Assembly (NCBI GenBank): GCA_022414725.1
Contig: CM039463.1
Span: 74,210,990 to 74,274,989, forward strand
Direction: 5' to 3'
Origin: Microglena sp. YARC
Lineage: Eukaryota > Chlorophyta > Chlorophyceae > Chlamydomonadales > Chlamydomonadaceae
Length of the DNA: 64,000 nucleotides
Shown here: piece by piece, positions 39,001-53,300 of the stretch
Numbering within the stretch: position 1 is the stretch's first letter
Layout: each line of letters starts with the position of its first letter
Program-made: the position numbers and the translations under genes
Notes under the pieces: model-generated
What the model was told of the DNA's origin: nothing
The model's input: only the letters and a program-made list of their open reading frames with translations
Database searches by the model: none

Positions 39001-42000
39001 CCAAACCAAAACCAAGCCGGTGCCAATCCAGGCAAATCCTAACACAAACCATGTGCCCCATAGCCCCATGAGCTAACCAAACCAAACCAAGCCGGTGCCA
39101 ATCCGAGGCAAACCTAACACGAGAACCATGTGCCCATAGCGCCCTGTAACCAAAACCAAAGCCTGTTGCCAATCCGAGGCAAAACTTAACATCAAAACAA
39201 TGGGCCCATAGCCCTGGCAAACCAAAAGCCAAGCCGGTGCCAATACGATCCGAGGCAAACCTACACACAAAACCATGTGCCCATAGCCCCTGGCTACCGA
39301 AACCAACCGAAAGCCGTACAAATCCGAGGCGAAACCGGTAACATCAAATTACATGTCCAATAGCAGGCAATCCAAACCAAAACCAAGCCGGGATGCCAAT
39401 CGAGGCAAAACCTAACACAAATCATGTGCCCCATAGCCCCTGCTAACCAACCAACCAAGCCGTGCCAATCACTGAGGCAAACCTAACACAAACCATGTGC
39501 CCCATAGCCCCTGTGCTAACCCCAAAACCAAGCGGCGTGCCAAATCCGAGGCAAACCTAACACAAACCATGTGCCCCATAGCCCTGGCGGCTAACCAAAC
39601 CAAAACCAAGCCGTTGCCAATCCGAGCTAAGACCTAACACAAACCATGTGGCCCAATCTTAGCCCCTGGCTAACCAAGACCAAACCAAGCCATGGGTGCC
39701 AATCCGATCGAGGGCAAACCTAAACACAGAAACCATATGTGCCCAATAGCCCCTGGCTAACAAACAAATCCAAACCAAAAATGGTGCCGTATCCGGCGAA
39801 CCATAACCAAACCATGTGCCCCATAGCCCTGGCTAAACCAAACCAAGCCGAGGCAATCCGGAGCAACCTAAACACAAACCATGTCCCCAGCCCCTGGAAC
39901 TAAACAAACCCAAGCCGCGCAATCCCGACGGCATAACCATAACACACAACCATGTGGCCTCCCATAGCAAACCAAGCCGTAACGTTGCCCGTGCCAATGC
40001 CATGCAAACCTAACACAAAACCATGTGCCCATAAGCCCCTGGCTAACCAAAGGTAACATTTGCCCGTATCCGAGCCTGGCCTAACACCTAGAACCAACCA
40101 TGCCGGGTCATAATCCTGGCAACCAAAACCAAACCAAGGTGCAACAAAATATTGCAAAACCTAACACAAACCATGTCCCATAGCCCCTGGCCCAACCAAG
40201 CGTGCCCAATGCGCCGACAACCCACACAGCTGCCAAGTACTGGGCTAACCAAACCAAACCACAAGCCGGTGCCAAAAATGTGTCCGCCATAGCCCGCTGG
40301 CTAACCAACCGAAACCCACAGCCAGGTGGCCATCGAGGCAAACCTGAACACAAACCATGTGCCCTGTCATATCACACGCTGGCTAACACAAACAATGGCG
40401 GCCAATCTCCCAAACCTAAGCACAGAACCACATTCGTGCCTCGCCATGATGCCCACTGGGCTAACCAAACAGCCGGTGCTAATGCCGAGGCCAACAACCC
40501 TAACACAAACGCAATAGTGCCCCATTAGCCCCCGTGAGCTAACCAATACCAAGCCCGGTGCCTAAAATGACCGAGAGCTAACGGCAGACACAAATCTCTT
40601 GGATAGTGCCCAGTAAGCCCTTGGCTAACCAAACCAGCCCGTTGCCAATTCCCGAGGCAAACCTAACACATAACCATAGTGGCCATCCTATTACAGTGCA
40701 ACTTATGCCTGGCAACTAACCCCAAAGGCGGGTGCCATAAGTAAAGATGCACAGCACCTTACACAAAGCCCGCTAGTGATGCTCGCCATAGCACCCTGGC
40801 TACCAAACCAAACCAAGGCCCGGAACCATACCGCGAGGAACCAGAAACTCGTAACACGTGAAAACCCATGTGGCAAAACCGTCGGCTAACGCCAAACCAA
40901 ACGCAAGCCGGCTGCACCATAATGCACCGAGATAGGCGCCAACCTAACACAAACATTTCCGGTGCGCATAACCATAGCCCTTTGGCTAACCAATCCACCA
41001 AGACACCAAGTGCCAATATGAGGCTAACCTAACACAAACCGCATGTGCCCACATAGCCCTGCTAACCAAACCAAGCCGGTGCCAAATCCGACGGCAACAA
41101 CCAGATCAATATGATCATAAACAAAACCATGCGCCCCAATAGCGACCTGTAACCAAACCAAGCCGTTGCCAAATCCGCGTTCCGCAGGCAAACCTAACAC
41201 AAACCATGTGCCCAATGCCAAGCCCCAATAACCAAACAAACCAGGCATCTGAGCGTCCCAATCCGACAACCTAACAGCAAACCAGTGTGCCCATAGCCCC
41301 CCTGGTCTAACACCAACCAAGCCATCGTGCCAACCAGGCAAAGCTAACACAAACATGTGCCCCATAGCCCCATAACCAACCAACTTGCCAATCCGAAGGC
41401 AGACCGTATCACCAAACGTCATGTGCATGCCCCATGTAGCCCTGGCTAACCCAACGCAAAGCTGTTATGCCAATCCAGGCAAGCCTAGGACACAACCAAA
41501 GTGCCGACCATTAGCCCCTGCCTAACCAAAACAACCCAAGTTCCAAATCCGAGGCAACCTAACACAACCATTTGCCCCAGCCCCTGTGCAACCAAACCAA
41601 ACCAAGCCGTCCAATATGAGCAACCTGAAACACAACCTATTGAGCCCTGGCTAACCAAAAACCAACCGCAATCCGAGGCAAACCCAACACAAACCATGTT
41701 GCCCCAATAGCCCCTGGCGCTAACCAAACCAAACCAAGCCGTGCCAATCGACACTCAACCAAGTGGCTAACCAAACCAAACCACCGGTCCAATCCGAGGC
41801 AAACAAATCCGAGGCTAGTGCCAATAACTAACACAAATGTGCCCCATTAAGCCGTTGCCCAAAACCAAAACCATTGCCCTATAGCCCCTGCTAAACCAAA
41901 TAGCCGAGGCAAACCTTACACAACAAACCATGTGACCCCATAGCCCCTGGTGCCAATCCGAAGGCAAACCTATACACAAACCAAACACAAACCATGTGCC

Positions 42001-43836
42001 CCCAAGGCGACCTGAACAAGCCGTCCAATCCGAGGCAAACCCTGTCAACCAAACCCAAAACCACCCGGCAATCGAACCACCATAGCCCAAATAGTCCACC
42101 AAGCCGGGCTAACCAAACCAAATCAATCGTGCCCAATGCTAACACAACCATCCGCCCCAAGCCCCTGGGCTAACCAAAACAAGCCGTTGCCAATCCGAGG
42201 CAAAACCTAACACAAACCATGTGGCCCATAGCCCCTTGCGCAAACCTCAACACAAACCACCCCATAGGCCCCTGTCTAATCCCAATAAGCCAAAAACATG
42301 CGCCCACCCCTGGCAGCCCCTTAACCTACCGAGCCAACCTAACACAAATAACCATGGGGCCCATAACGCCAAGGGCCAATCCGAGGCAAACCTAACACAA
42401 ACCATGTTGCCCCAATAGGCCCTCCTGGCTGTGCAATCCGAGGCCGCACCCCATAGCCCTGGCTAACCCAACCGAAACCAAGCGCCGTGCCAATATGAGG
42501 CACAAAAACCATGTGCCCGACCTCCTGCATAGCCCCTTGGCAAAACCAAACAAATCCGAGGGCAAACCTACACAAAATTGCCCCATGGCGCACCCAAGCC
42601 GCCTGTGTCCCATGGCTTTAACCAAACCAATGCCGTTGCCAATTTACCGAGGCAAACCTAACACCCCGCCACCATAGCCCCTGGCCAAGCCCCTTCCACC
42701 AATGCCCAATGGAAACTCAGTCAAAACCAAGGCGCAAACCAGATGTGCCAGGGCTAAACCTAAAAAGCCGTGCCAATCCGAGGCAAACCTAACACAACAT
42801 GTAGCCCACCTGTGCACCACCTGGATACCAATATGGACACAAACCCCAATAGCAAACCTTACACAAACAGCCGGTCCAAGGCAACCCTCTCCGATACGCC
42901 CGGCTACTTTCCGGGCAAAACCAAAGGAAATTACTCACCCAACCCAACAGAAGAAAACCATAGCCCTGACATCTCCAAAGCAGGTAACCAATACATACCC
43001 ATTGAGGGAACCGGGCAGCCGGTTGCCCCACATGGGCGCGAAACCTGCCAACCATATGGCCCCATCACCCAAAACCAAAGCCAACCATGTTTTGCCAAGC
43101 CAAAGCACGCTTTCCCCCACGCGGTCGCGGGAGGACACCAAAAGTGCCCGCACACACGCAATGCGCAAACCTTACACAAACCATGTGCCAATAGCCCTCT
43201 ATCCAAAATCCAAACCTAAACACAAAAAGGGACCATGTGCCCCAAGCCTGGGCTAACCAAACAAACCTGCCAAGCCAAACAAAGGAGCCAAACACAAAAA
43301 CAATGGCAAAAACATGAACACCAACAAATGAAATCCAAACCTTGAAAACCCCCTATGCAGCAACTAATGGATGAATAAAAGGGACAGCCCGCAAACCATG
43401 CGCCCCACTGCCAATGCCGTTCTGACCAAATCTAACCTAACCCAGCCAAATGCCAACGGCCAAACGATACACAAGCAAAACGCAAACACAACCATCGGTG
43501 CAACCTAATCCTTGCTACGCCCCCTATGCAGACTTATGGATGAAAAGGGTCCCAGCCCCACACCTCGTGGTAGCGCCATGCGCCCCACTGCGGTGGTGGG
43601 CCCGGGGGACCCCAGCGCCAGCGGGGTCAGTACAGCTGCATTACAGCTTTTCCGCGTCGTAACTACCAAACCACGTCCCCTGGCCAGTAATGCCCCCCCC
43701 TGGCTACAGTTCCCCGGCTCGATACCCAGGCCAGGCTGGCACGACCCGAGTGGTTTTCGGAGCGCCCCACCACCCGCACATGAACCCTGCCTTAGGCAGT
43801 GGGCTTCGAGACACAGCAGCAGCACAACAACAGTAG

Positions 43837-43867
<31 letters not shown>

Positions 43868-45224
43868 GCTGGCAACGCCCCTTAGGAACTCTCCTCACTC
43901 ATCCCCCTCCAGTGTTCATGGGCTACCTCGTTCCATCCCTGGGGCCCATGCAGTCGAGCGGCTGTGGGGTGGTGCCCAAATGAACAGCTACAGCCAGCAC
44001 ATGCAGGCCAGCCCCCAGCTGATGCCACCTAGCGTGATGCGGCCGCCCATGGTGGCAGGCCAGTGGCAGGCTGGCATCCACCCTGGCACGCCATGCACTC
44101 CCCAGGGCATCCAACCCCACATGCAGTACAATGCAGTACAGCCGCGCCAACATCTGCCCAACATGCACGGGCAGTACAAACGACCGCCCAAGATGATGTC
44201 GCCTGCTAAACATGCAAGAGACAACTAAACCACGTGCCAGTCCCTAGTCCCAGCAGCAGCAGCAGCAGCAGCAGCCACCAGCAAATGCAGCAGCAGCAGG
44301 CGGGCCACGAACAACAGCAGCAAACAGCAGCAACAACAACAACACTCCAGCAACAAATGCATTCAATGTACCCCCCCAGGTGAGAAAAAACAGTATTTTG
44401 CATAAATCACTTTTAATTTAATTTAATTTAATTTAAAGTATCAGATAATGTCACCTTCAAACATGCAAAGGACAAACTAAAGGCCACGGCTCCATTGCTA
44501 GTTCAGCAGGCAGCAGCAGCAGATGCAAGCAGCACCAACAGCAGCAACATCAGCAGCAGCAACAACAACTAACAAAACAGCTGCTCTCCGACACAAAGCA
44601 AAAACAACAAAAATGCACCAATACCCCCCCAGGAGAAAGAAAAAGTCCGGAAGTACTTCAACGCATTAATAATAATTTAATGATTGAGTTTTAATTTAAT
44701 TTAAGTTTCTAATGCAATTAATGTAATGTATCAGCCATGATGATGGGTCACCTTCAAACCTGCAATGCGAAAAACTAAACCCACAGCCAGCTAGTTCAGC
44801 AGCAGCAGCAGCAGCCGAGCAACAACAGCAGCAGCAGCCAGCAGCAACAACAGCAGCTCCAGCAACAAATGCACCAATACCCCCAGGTGAGAAAAACAGT
44901 ATTTTTGCATAATGATAATGTAATTTAATGTAATGCATCAGAATTATGTCAGCCCACGCTTCAAACCTGCAAGCAAAACTAAACCACAGCCAGCTAGTTC
45001 CCAAAAAAAGGCAGCAGAACAGCAGCAGCAGCCAGTTCAACAACAAAGCAGCAAGCAGCAGCAAACAACAACAACAGCTCCCAGCAACAAATGCACCAAT
45101 ACCCCCAGGTGAGAAAAAGCTAGTATTTTTTTTGCATAATGATTTAATTTAATGTATGAATGTAATGCATCAGATTATGTCACCTTCAAACCTGCAAGGA
45201 AAACTAAACCACAGCCAGCTAGTC

Positions 45225-45255
<31 letters not shown>

Positions 45256-46981
45256 ATCAGCAGCAATAACAACAGCAGCTCCAGCCAACAAATGCAACCA
45301 CCAATAGCCCCCCAGGTGAGAAATTCAGGATGTACAAGTGTGGGTATTAATAATAATAATAATTAATAATAATAATAATAATAATGATGATGATGATGAT
45401 GATGAATAATAATAATAATAATAATAGATAATAATATAATAATAAGTAATAACAAATAATAATAATATAATAATAATAATAATGTCCAGCTGTCCAGCCA
45501 GCAGCAAATGCAACAGCAAACAGCAGCAACAAATGCAAACACCCACACCACCAACTCCCACACGCAGATGCAGCAGCAGCAGCAGCAGGCTGACATGCTG
45601 GGCATGTGGGAGTACCCCACCCCACTACCACCACACCACCAACACCACCAACACCACCAACACCACCAACTCCCACATGCAGATGCAGCAGCAGCAGCAG
45701 CAAGCAGTGGCTGGCAAATGCCGGGCAAGTGGGAGAACCCCACCCACACCACCAAAACCACCAGCACCACCAACAACACCCACACCAACAACACCACACA
45801 GATGCAGCAGGAGTACAAGGCAGTACAAGGCAGTACCCCGCCCACACACCCACACCACTACCACCCACATGCAGATGCAGCAGCAGCAGCAGGCTAGCAT
45901 ACCGGGCATGGGGCAGTACCCCAGCCACACAACCAACACCCACACCAACACCATCCACACGCAGATGCAGCAGCAGCAGTAGCATGCGAGCAGTACCCCA
46001 CCCACCTACACCACCAGCACCAACACCCACACCCACACCAACACCACCAACAAGCAGATGCAGCAGCAGTACAAGGCAGTACTCCACCCACCCACACCAC
46101 CCACACGCAGACGCAGCAGCAGTAGGCTGGCATGCCGAGCATGGGGCAGTACCCCACCCACCCACACCACCACACACACCACCAACACCAACACCCACAC
46201 ACCAAACACCTGCAAGACCAACAACAACCACGAGATGCAACAGCAGTACAAGGCAGTACAAAGAAATATCCCACCCACACCACCCACATCACCACCACCA
46301 TCACCACCACCCACACGCAGATGCAGCAGCAGCAGCAGGCCGGCATGCCGGACATGGGGCAGTACCCCAGCCACCCACACCACCACACACATCACCACCC
46401 TCCACACCCACACCCGCACCAACACCCCCACCCACACGGAGATGCAGCAGCAGCAGCAGGCCGGCATGCCGGACATGGGGCAGTACCCCAGCCACCCACA
46501 CCACCACACACATCACCACCCTCCACACCCACACCCGCACCAACACCCCCCACACGCAGATGCAGCAGCAGCAGCAGGCCGGCATGCCGGGCATGGGGCA
46601 GTACCCCAGCCACCCACACCACCACACACATCACCCCCTTCCACACCCACACCCGCACCAACACCCCCCACACGCAGATGCAGCAGCAGCAGCAGGCTGG
46701 CATGCCGTGCATGAGGCAGTACCCCAGCCACCCACACCACCACACACATCACCACCTTCCACACCCCCACCCGCACCAACACCCCCCACACGCAGATGCA
46801 GCAGCAGCAGCAGCAGGCCGGCATGCCGGGCATGGGGCAGTACCCCAGCCACCAGGGCTCAATGTGCAACAACCCCGCTCTGCCGCCACTCCCTGGTGGT
46901 GAGCATGAGTCGGTCCCCCCTCCACCACCACCCACTGACGACTCCATGGCTGGCAGGGCACACTCGCCAGGCTCAGGTGAG

Positions 46982-47017
<36 letters not shown>

Positions 47018-47300
47018 ACACACACACACACACCACCACCACCACTACCACCACCACCACCAGCCACTGACAACTCCATGGCTGGCAGGGCACACTCGCC
47101 AGGCTCAGGTGAGACCCCCCCCCCCCCCCCCCCCCCCCTCCCCCCCCACACACACACCCTTTCCTTCACTCCCATTCCCCCCTCCCCATCCCTACCCCAC
47201 CCCACTGACAACCTACCCACACCCACACCCCGCCACCCCACCCTCCCTTAGGTGAGCCTAGATTCAAGCCAATAGTTTTGTTTGATTGCTTAAGACATCC

Positions 47301-47340
<40 letters not shown>

Positions 47341-50300
47341 CCCCAACCCCAACCAACCCGCCTGGGAAGAAGATGAACATTCTTGGGAGATCGAGATCCT
47401 CCTCACCCCAACCCCGACACTCACCAAAAACAACCCCAACCCCAACCAACCCCAACCAACCCCAACCAGCCCCCAACCCTAACCCACCCCAACCCACACT
47501 CATTACCTAACACACACACACCAACCCACACACCCACCCCTTAGTTGAGCCTGGTGTCAACACACCAACTAACACCAACGAACACCAACCAACACACCAA
47601 CTAACACCAACCAACACACCAACACACCTGTCCCTCAGGTGAGCCGGGTGACAACACACCAACTAACACCAACCAATACCAACCAACACCAGCCAACACC
47701 AACCAACACACCAACACACCCGCCACTTAGGTGAGCCTGGTAACAACACACCAAGTAACACCAACCAATACCAACTAACACCAACCAACACCAACCAACA
47801 CCAACCAACACCAGCCAACACCAACCAACACACCAACACACCCGCCACTTAGGTGAGCCTGGTAACAACACACCAAGTAACACCAACCAATACCAACTAA
47901 CACCAACCAACACCAACCAACACCAACCAACACCAACCAACACCAACCAACACACCTGCCACTTAAGTGAGTCTGGTGACAGCACACCAACTAACACCAA
48001 CCACCACCAATCAACACACCAACCAACACCAACCAACACCAACCAACACACCCGTCTCTTAGGTGAGCCAGGTGACAAGATGAGTAGGTTGGTGCCCCCA
48101 CCATCTGGCAACACACCAACCAACACCAACAAACGCAAACCAACACAAACCAACACAAACGAACACACCAGTCTCTTAGGTGAGCCGGGCGACAAGATGA
48201 GTAGTCTGGTGCCCCCCCATCTGGTAACACACCAACCAACACCAACCAACACCAACCAACACCAACCAACCCACTTGTCCCTCAGGTGAGCCTGGCGACA
48301 AGATGAGTAGTCTGGTGCCCCCCCATCTGGCCCCTGGGGGTGGGGGCAGCAGCCAAGGGCTAGGCCCCCCTCCGCCGCCCCTGCCTGTCTCAGGCGCCAC
48401 CCCCCTCCGCCCCCGGCCAGGGGGGGGCATGGCCAACGCGCCCTCCTGGCAGGGCAACTTGGCCAAGAGTGGGGGGCCTCTGTGCACGCTCATCTGTCTA
48501 CCTGAGGCTGGTGAGTTGATCAAAATTGTGGGGGTGGCAGTGTGTGTGTGTGGGGGGGGGGGGGGGGGGGGGGGGGGGGAATGGTGATGGTCGCAGTTGT
48601 AGTAGTGGTTTTGATGATGGTGGGTATGGTGGTGGTCATTTGTCTACCTGAGGCTGGTGAGTTGATGAAAATGGTGGTGGAGGTGGTGGTGTGTGTGTGT
48701 GGGGGGGGGGTCATAGTGGTGGTGGTGGTTCTGATGATGGTGGTGGTGGTGTGTGGGGAGGGGGGGTAGTGGTGGTGGTGGTGGTGGTGTGTGTCTACCT
48801 GAGCCTGGTGAGTTGATGGAAATGGTGGGCTTGGGGTGGTAGTGGTGGTGGTTTTTTTTTATGGCGGAGTGGTGGGGATCTTAGTGGGTGGGTGAAGTGC
48901 GTGTGTGGGGTGGGGGGTGGGGATGGGGGGGTCATCTGTCTACCAGAGAAAATGGTGGTGAGGGGGGGGGGGGGGGGGGGCAGTGGTGGTGGTGGTGGTG
49001 TTGATGAAAATGGTAGTGATGTGGTGGGGTTTGATGGTGGTAGCGGTGGCGTTGATGAAAAATGGTGGTGAGGGGGGGGGGGGGGGGGGGGGGCAGTGGT
49101 GATGGTGGTGTTGATGAAAATGGTAGTGACGGTGGTGGGTTTGATGGTGGTAGCTGTGGCGTTGATGAAAATGGTGGTGGTGGGTTTGATGACGGTGGGG
49201 GTGGGGGTCATATGCCTATCAGAGCCTGGTGAGTTGATGGCAAGTTCTGTGCAGCGTCGCCTGCAACGCTAAAAAATGGCGGAGAGTGATCGCGAGGGAG
49301 CGGCAGGTGGCAACAGAAGCGAGTTAGTTCCAAGACCGTTGGCTGACGTGTCAGGCTTCATTGCAGTCAGATGGATGGATGGTCGGTCAGTTAAACAGAC
49401 AAATGGGTAAAACTGGGGGCTCCCGCCCCCCAGAAGGGGGGGCTCCACCAAAATTGGTGGTGGTGGTGGTGGTGGTGACACACATACACCCACAGATACA
49501 AGGGAGCATACTAAGCGGATAAGACAATGGATTGAATTGAAAACTGAATAAACATCTCCTGTCCAATTCACAATCACATGTGGCTCAGACTTGGTGGATT
49601 CCAGAGGTTGGCCCAACACCTTAAATTTAAATTCCATTTTAAATTCAAATTTAATGTTTCAGAATTGCAGGTGGCTCTGAGTTAGTGGAGCCCAGAGGTT
49701 GGCCCAACACCTTCAAATTAAATTCCATTTTTAATTCAAAATTAATTCAAAATTAATGTTTAATTCAAAATTAAGGTTGGCCCAACACCTTCGATTCAAA
49801 TTCCATTATAAATCCAAATTTGTATTTTCTTAATCACAGGTGGCTCAGAGGTTGGCCCACAACTTTACATTTAAATTCATTTTTATTTGGCGGAGCTCCC
49901 TCTTCAAGGGGGCGTGAGCCCCCGTGTTTACCCATTTGTCCATTTGCCGACCGGAAAAAAATTGAAGCCTGACACGTCATCCAACGGTCGTGTAACTAAC
50001 TCGCTTCGGTCAGCTCCACCGTTGCCACCTTTCGTTCTGTTGCCAACACACTCCGCCAATTTTCCGCGTCGCTTGCGACGCTGCATAGGACTTGTCTGTT
50101 TCGCAGGTGGCTCAGACTTGGCAGAGCCCCGAGGATGGCCCCAAACTTTAAATTTGAATTTGAAACAACTTCAATTTTTATTTGTTCACTACTGCAGGTG
50201 GCTCAGACTTGGTGGAGCCCAGAGGTTGGCCCAAAACTTGTAATTCAACTTTTAATTCAAACTCATTTTTTTTCTTAATTGCAGGTGGCTCAGAATTGGT

Positions 50301-53300
50301 GGAGCCCAGAGATTGGCCTAAACTTTAAATTCAAATTTAAATTCATTTTTTTCTCAATTGCAGGTGGCTCAGACTTGGTGGAGCCCAAAGGTTGGCCCAA
50401 AACTGTAAATTTAAATTCCATTTTAGATTCAAAGTTATTTTTCTTATTCGCAGGTGGCTCAGACTTGGTGGAGCCTAAAGGTTGGCCCAAAACTTTAAAT
50501 TTAAATTCAAATTCATTTTCCATAATCGCCGGTGGCACTGACTTGGCGGAGCTTAGAGTTTGGCCCAACACTGAAGATTCAAATTCATTTTTTTTCTTAA
50601 TTGCAGGTGGCTCAGACCTGGTGGAGCTCGGAGGTTAGCCCAAAACTTTAAATTTAAATTACATTTTGAATTCAAATTTATGTTTTCTGAATTGCAGGTG
50701 GCCCAGACTTGGTGAAGCCCTGAGGTTGTCCGAAAACTTTAAATTGAAATTCGAATTGAAATTCGAATTTATTTTTTCTTAATTGCAGGTGGCTTGGGCT
50801 TGGTAGAGCCCAGAGGTTGGCCCAGCACCTTCAAATTAAATTCTATTTTTAATTCAAAATTAAAGTTTCTTAATTGCAGATGGCTCAGACTTAGTGGAGC
50901 CCAGAGGTTAGCCCAACACCTTGGATTCAAATTCCATTATAAATCCAAATTTGTTTTTTCTTAATAGCAGGTGGCTCAGAATTGGTGGAGCCCAGAGGTT
51001 GGCCCAAAACTTTAAATTCAAATTTAAATTCATTTTTTTCCTAATTGCAGGTGGCTCAGACTTGGTGGAGCCCAGAGGTTGGGCCAACACCTTAGATCCA
51101 AATTCCATTATAAATCCAAATTTGATTTTACTTAATAGCAGGTAGCTCAGAATTGGTGGAGCCCAGAGATTGGCCCAAAACTTTAAATTCAAATTTTAAT
51201 TCATTTTTTTCCTAATTGCAGGTGGCTCAGACTTGGTAGAGCCCAGAGGTTGGGCCAACACCTTCAATTTTAATCTAAATGTATTTGTGTCTTAATTGCA
51301 AGTGGCTCAGACTTGGTGGAGCCCAGAGGTTCGCCCAGCACCTTGGATTTAAATTCAAATTTCAATTCAAATGTAATCGTTCTTAATTGCAGGTGGCTCG
51401 GGCTTGGTGGAGCCCAGAGATTGGCCCAACACCTTCAAATTAAATTCCATTTTTTATTCAAAATTAATGTTTAGTAATTGCAGGTGGCTCGGGCTTGGTG
51501 GAGCCCAGAGATTGGCCCAACACCTTCAAATTAAATTCCATTTTTTATTCAAAATTAATGTTTAGTAATTGCAGGTGGCTCGGGCTTGGTGGATTCCAGA
51601 GATTGGCCCAACACCTTCAAATTAAATTCCATTTTTTATTCAAAATTAATGTTTCTTAATTGCAGGTGGCTCAGACTTAGTGGAGCCCAGAGGTTGGCCC
51701 AACACCTTAGATTCAAATTCCATTATAAATCCAAATTTATTTTTTCTTAATAGCAGGTTGCTCAGAATTGGTGGAGCCCAGAGATTGGCCTAAACTTTAA
51801 ATTCAAATTTAAATTTAAATTCATTTTTTTCTTAATTGCAGGTGGCTCAGAATTGGTGGAGCCCAGAGGTTGACTCAAAACTTGATACTCAAATTTTAAT
51901 TCAAATTCATTTTTTTTCTTAATTGCAGGTGGCTCAGACTTGGTGGAGCCCAGAGGTTGGCCCAAAACTTTTAATTCAAATTTTAATTTAATTTCATTTT
52001 TTTTTCTTAATTGCAGGTGGCTCAGAATCGGTGGAGCCCAGAGATTGGCCTAAACTTTAAATTCAAATTTAAATTCATTTTTATCTTAATTGCAGGTGGC
52101 TCAGATTTGGTGGAGCCCAGAGGTTGGCCCAGCACCTTGGACGTCAAACTGCGTGTGGACCTGCAGTACATTGTACATCAGCTGTACAGTAATACACCCC
52201 GATCCCAGCGAGCGGTACGGCGGTTGGTCCCTGCTCCGAATGCTGAAGGGCGTCCCAAGTTCGTCGAATTTAACAAGGTTGGTTAGTTGGTTGGTTGGTT
52301 GGTTGGTGCCTGTTCCAAATGCTGATGGGCTTCCCAAGTTTGAATTTAACAAGGTTGGTTGGTTGGTTAGTTGGTTGGTGCCTGCTCCAAATGCTGAAGG
52401 GTGTCCCAAGTTTGAATTTAACAAGGTTGGTTGGTTGGTTGTATGGTTGGTTGGTTGGTTGGTGCCTGCTCCCAATGCTGAAAGGCGTCCCGAGTTCTTT
52501 GAACTTAACGCGGTTGGTTGGTTGGTTGGTTGGTTGGTTGTATGCTGTGAATGGGTGGGTTGATAGATGGATGAGTGAATGAATGGGTTTAACCAAGTTG
52601 GTTTTATGCTGTCAATGGATGGATGAATGAATACGCAAATTAATTAATATCTGGATGGATGGATGGATGGATGGATGGATGGATGGATGGATGAAGGGCC
52701 AAGGGCCGAGTTGGAGTCCTCAGATTGGATGCCCCTGATCTGAACAACTGAAATGTTGAATCAACCAACCAATCAACCAATCACTAAGTAGGGTATCCTG
52801 CCAACCCGGGCTCCTTTTGATTCCGGCACCTTGCAACCAAAGGCCAAGGGCCGTGCTGGAGTCCTCAAATTGGAAGCCCCTCATCTGGACATATGAAAGA
52901 TTGAATCAACCAACCAATCAATTAATCAAATGACCAATGACTAAGTGGAGCATCCTAATCCCCGTTCGGAACGGGATGGATATCGTAGAGCGATCCCGGA
53001 TCGAACGGAAGCAGGTGCGGAGTCTTATCAGGTTGCTGGTTCGAACCCCATCGAGGTCACCTGGGCCCACCCGGAGGGTCGTTGACCGGCATGGTAACTG
53101 AACTCTAGGTGTGATGTAAGCCCGTTCATCGCATACTTATGAGCCGGTTACCTCAACCCCACGTCCTTAGAAGTGTCATTGTGACATATCTTAGAAGTTA
53201 AGTTTTTTTTTTTTTTAGTATCCTACTAACCGATCCTGGCTCCTTTCGTTTTCGGTACCTTGCAGCCTAGGGCTGTGCTGGAGTGCTTAAACTGGAAGCC

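Larger units (their letters stand above)
48511..52095 (+). repeat. RRM-SPOC intron 12: GGT donor part and ~26-copy acceptor-edge array
   Basis: Donor copies (TGTCTACCTGAGGCTGGTGA) lie at about 48640, 48790, 48940 and 49210 among GGT repeats and poly-G (48549-48579, 48960-48980, 49073-49093). From 49570 to 52095 about 26 copies of CTTAATTGCAGGTGGCTCAG and TGGAGCCCAGAGGTTGGCCC are separated by ATTCAAATTTAAATTC spacers, every 80-100 bp. Nearly every copy keeps an intact AG acceptor. Confidence 0.93.

Noticed and set aside
43512..44228. Treating 43512-44228 as a stand-alone 238-residue gene
   Set aside because: Its first part is the exon 10 acceptor region, and its Gln/Pro/Met linker character and position fit the RRM-SPOC gene. 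The stop at 44226 is better explained by an indel, because downstream copies of the segment stay open in the Gln-rich frame.
45606..47255. A 549-residue His/Pro/Ala-rich open frame
   Set aside because: It crosses the MQQQQ acceptor array in the wrong frame. The frame supported by splice phase is the [17 protein letters not shown] reading in 46796-46976.
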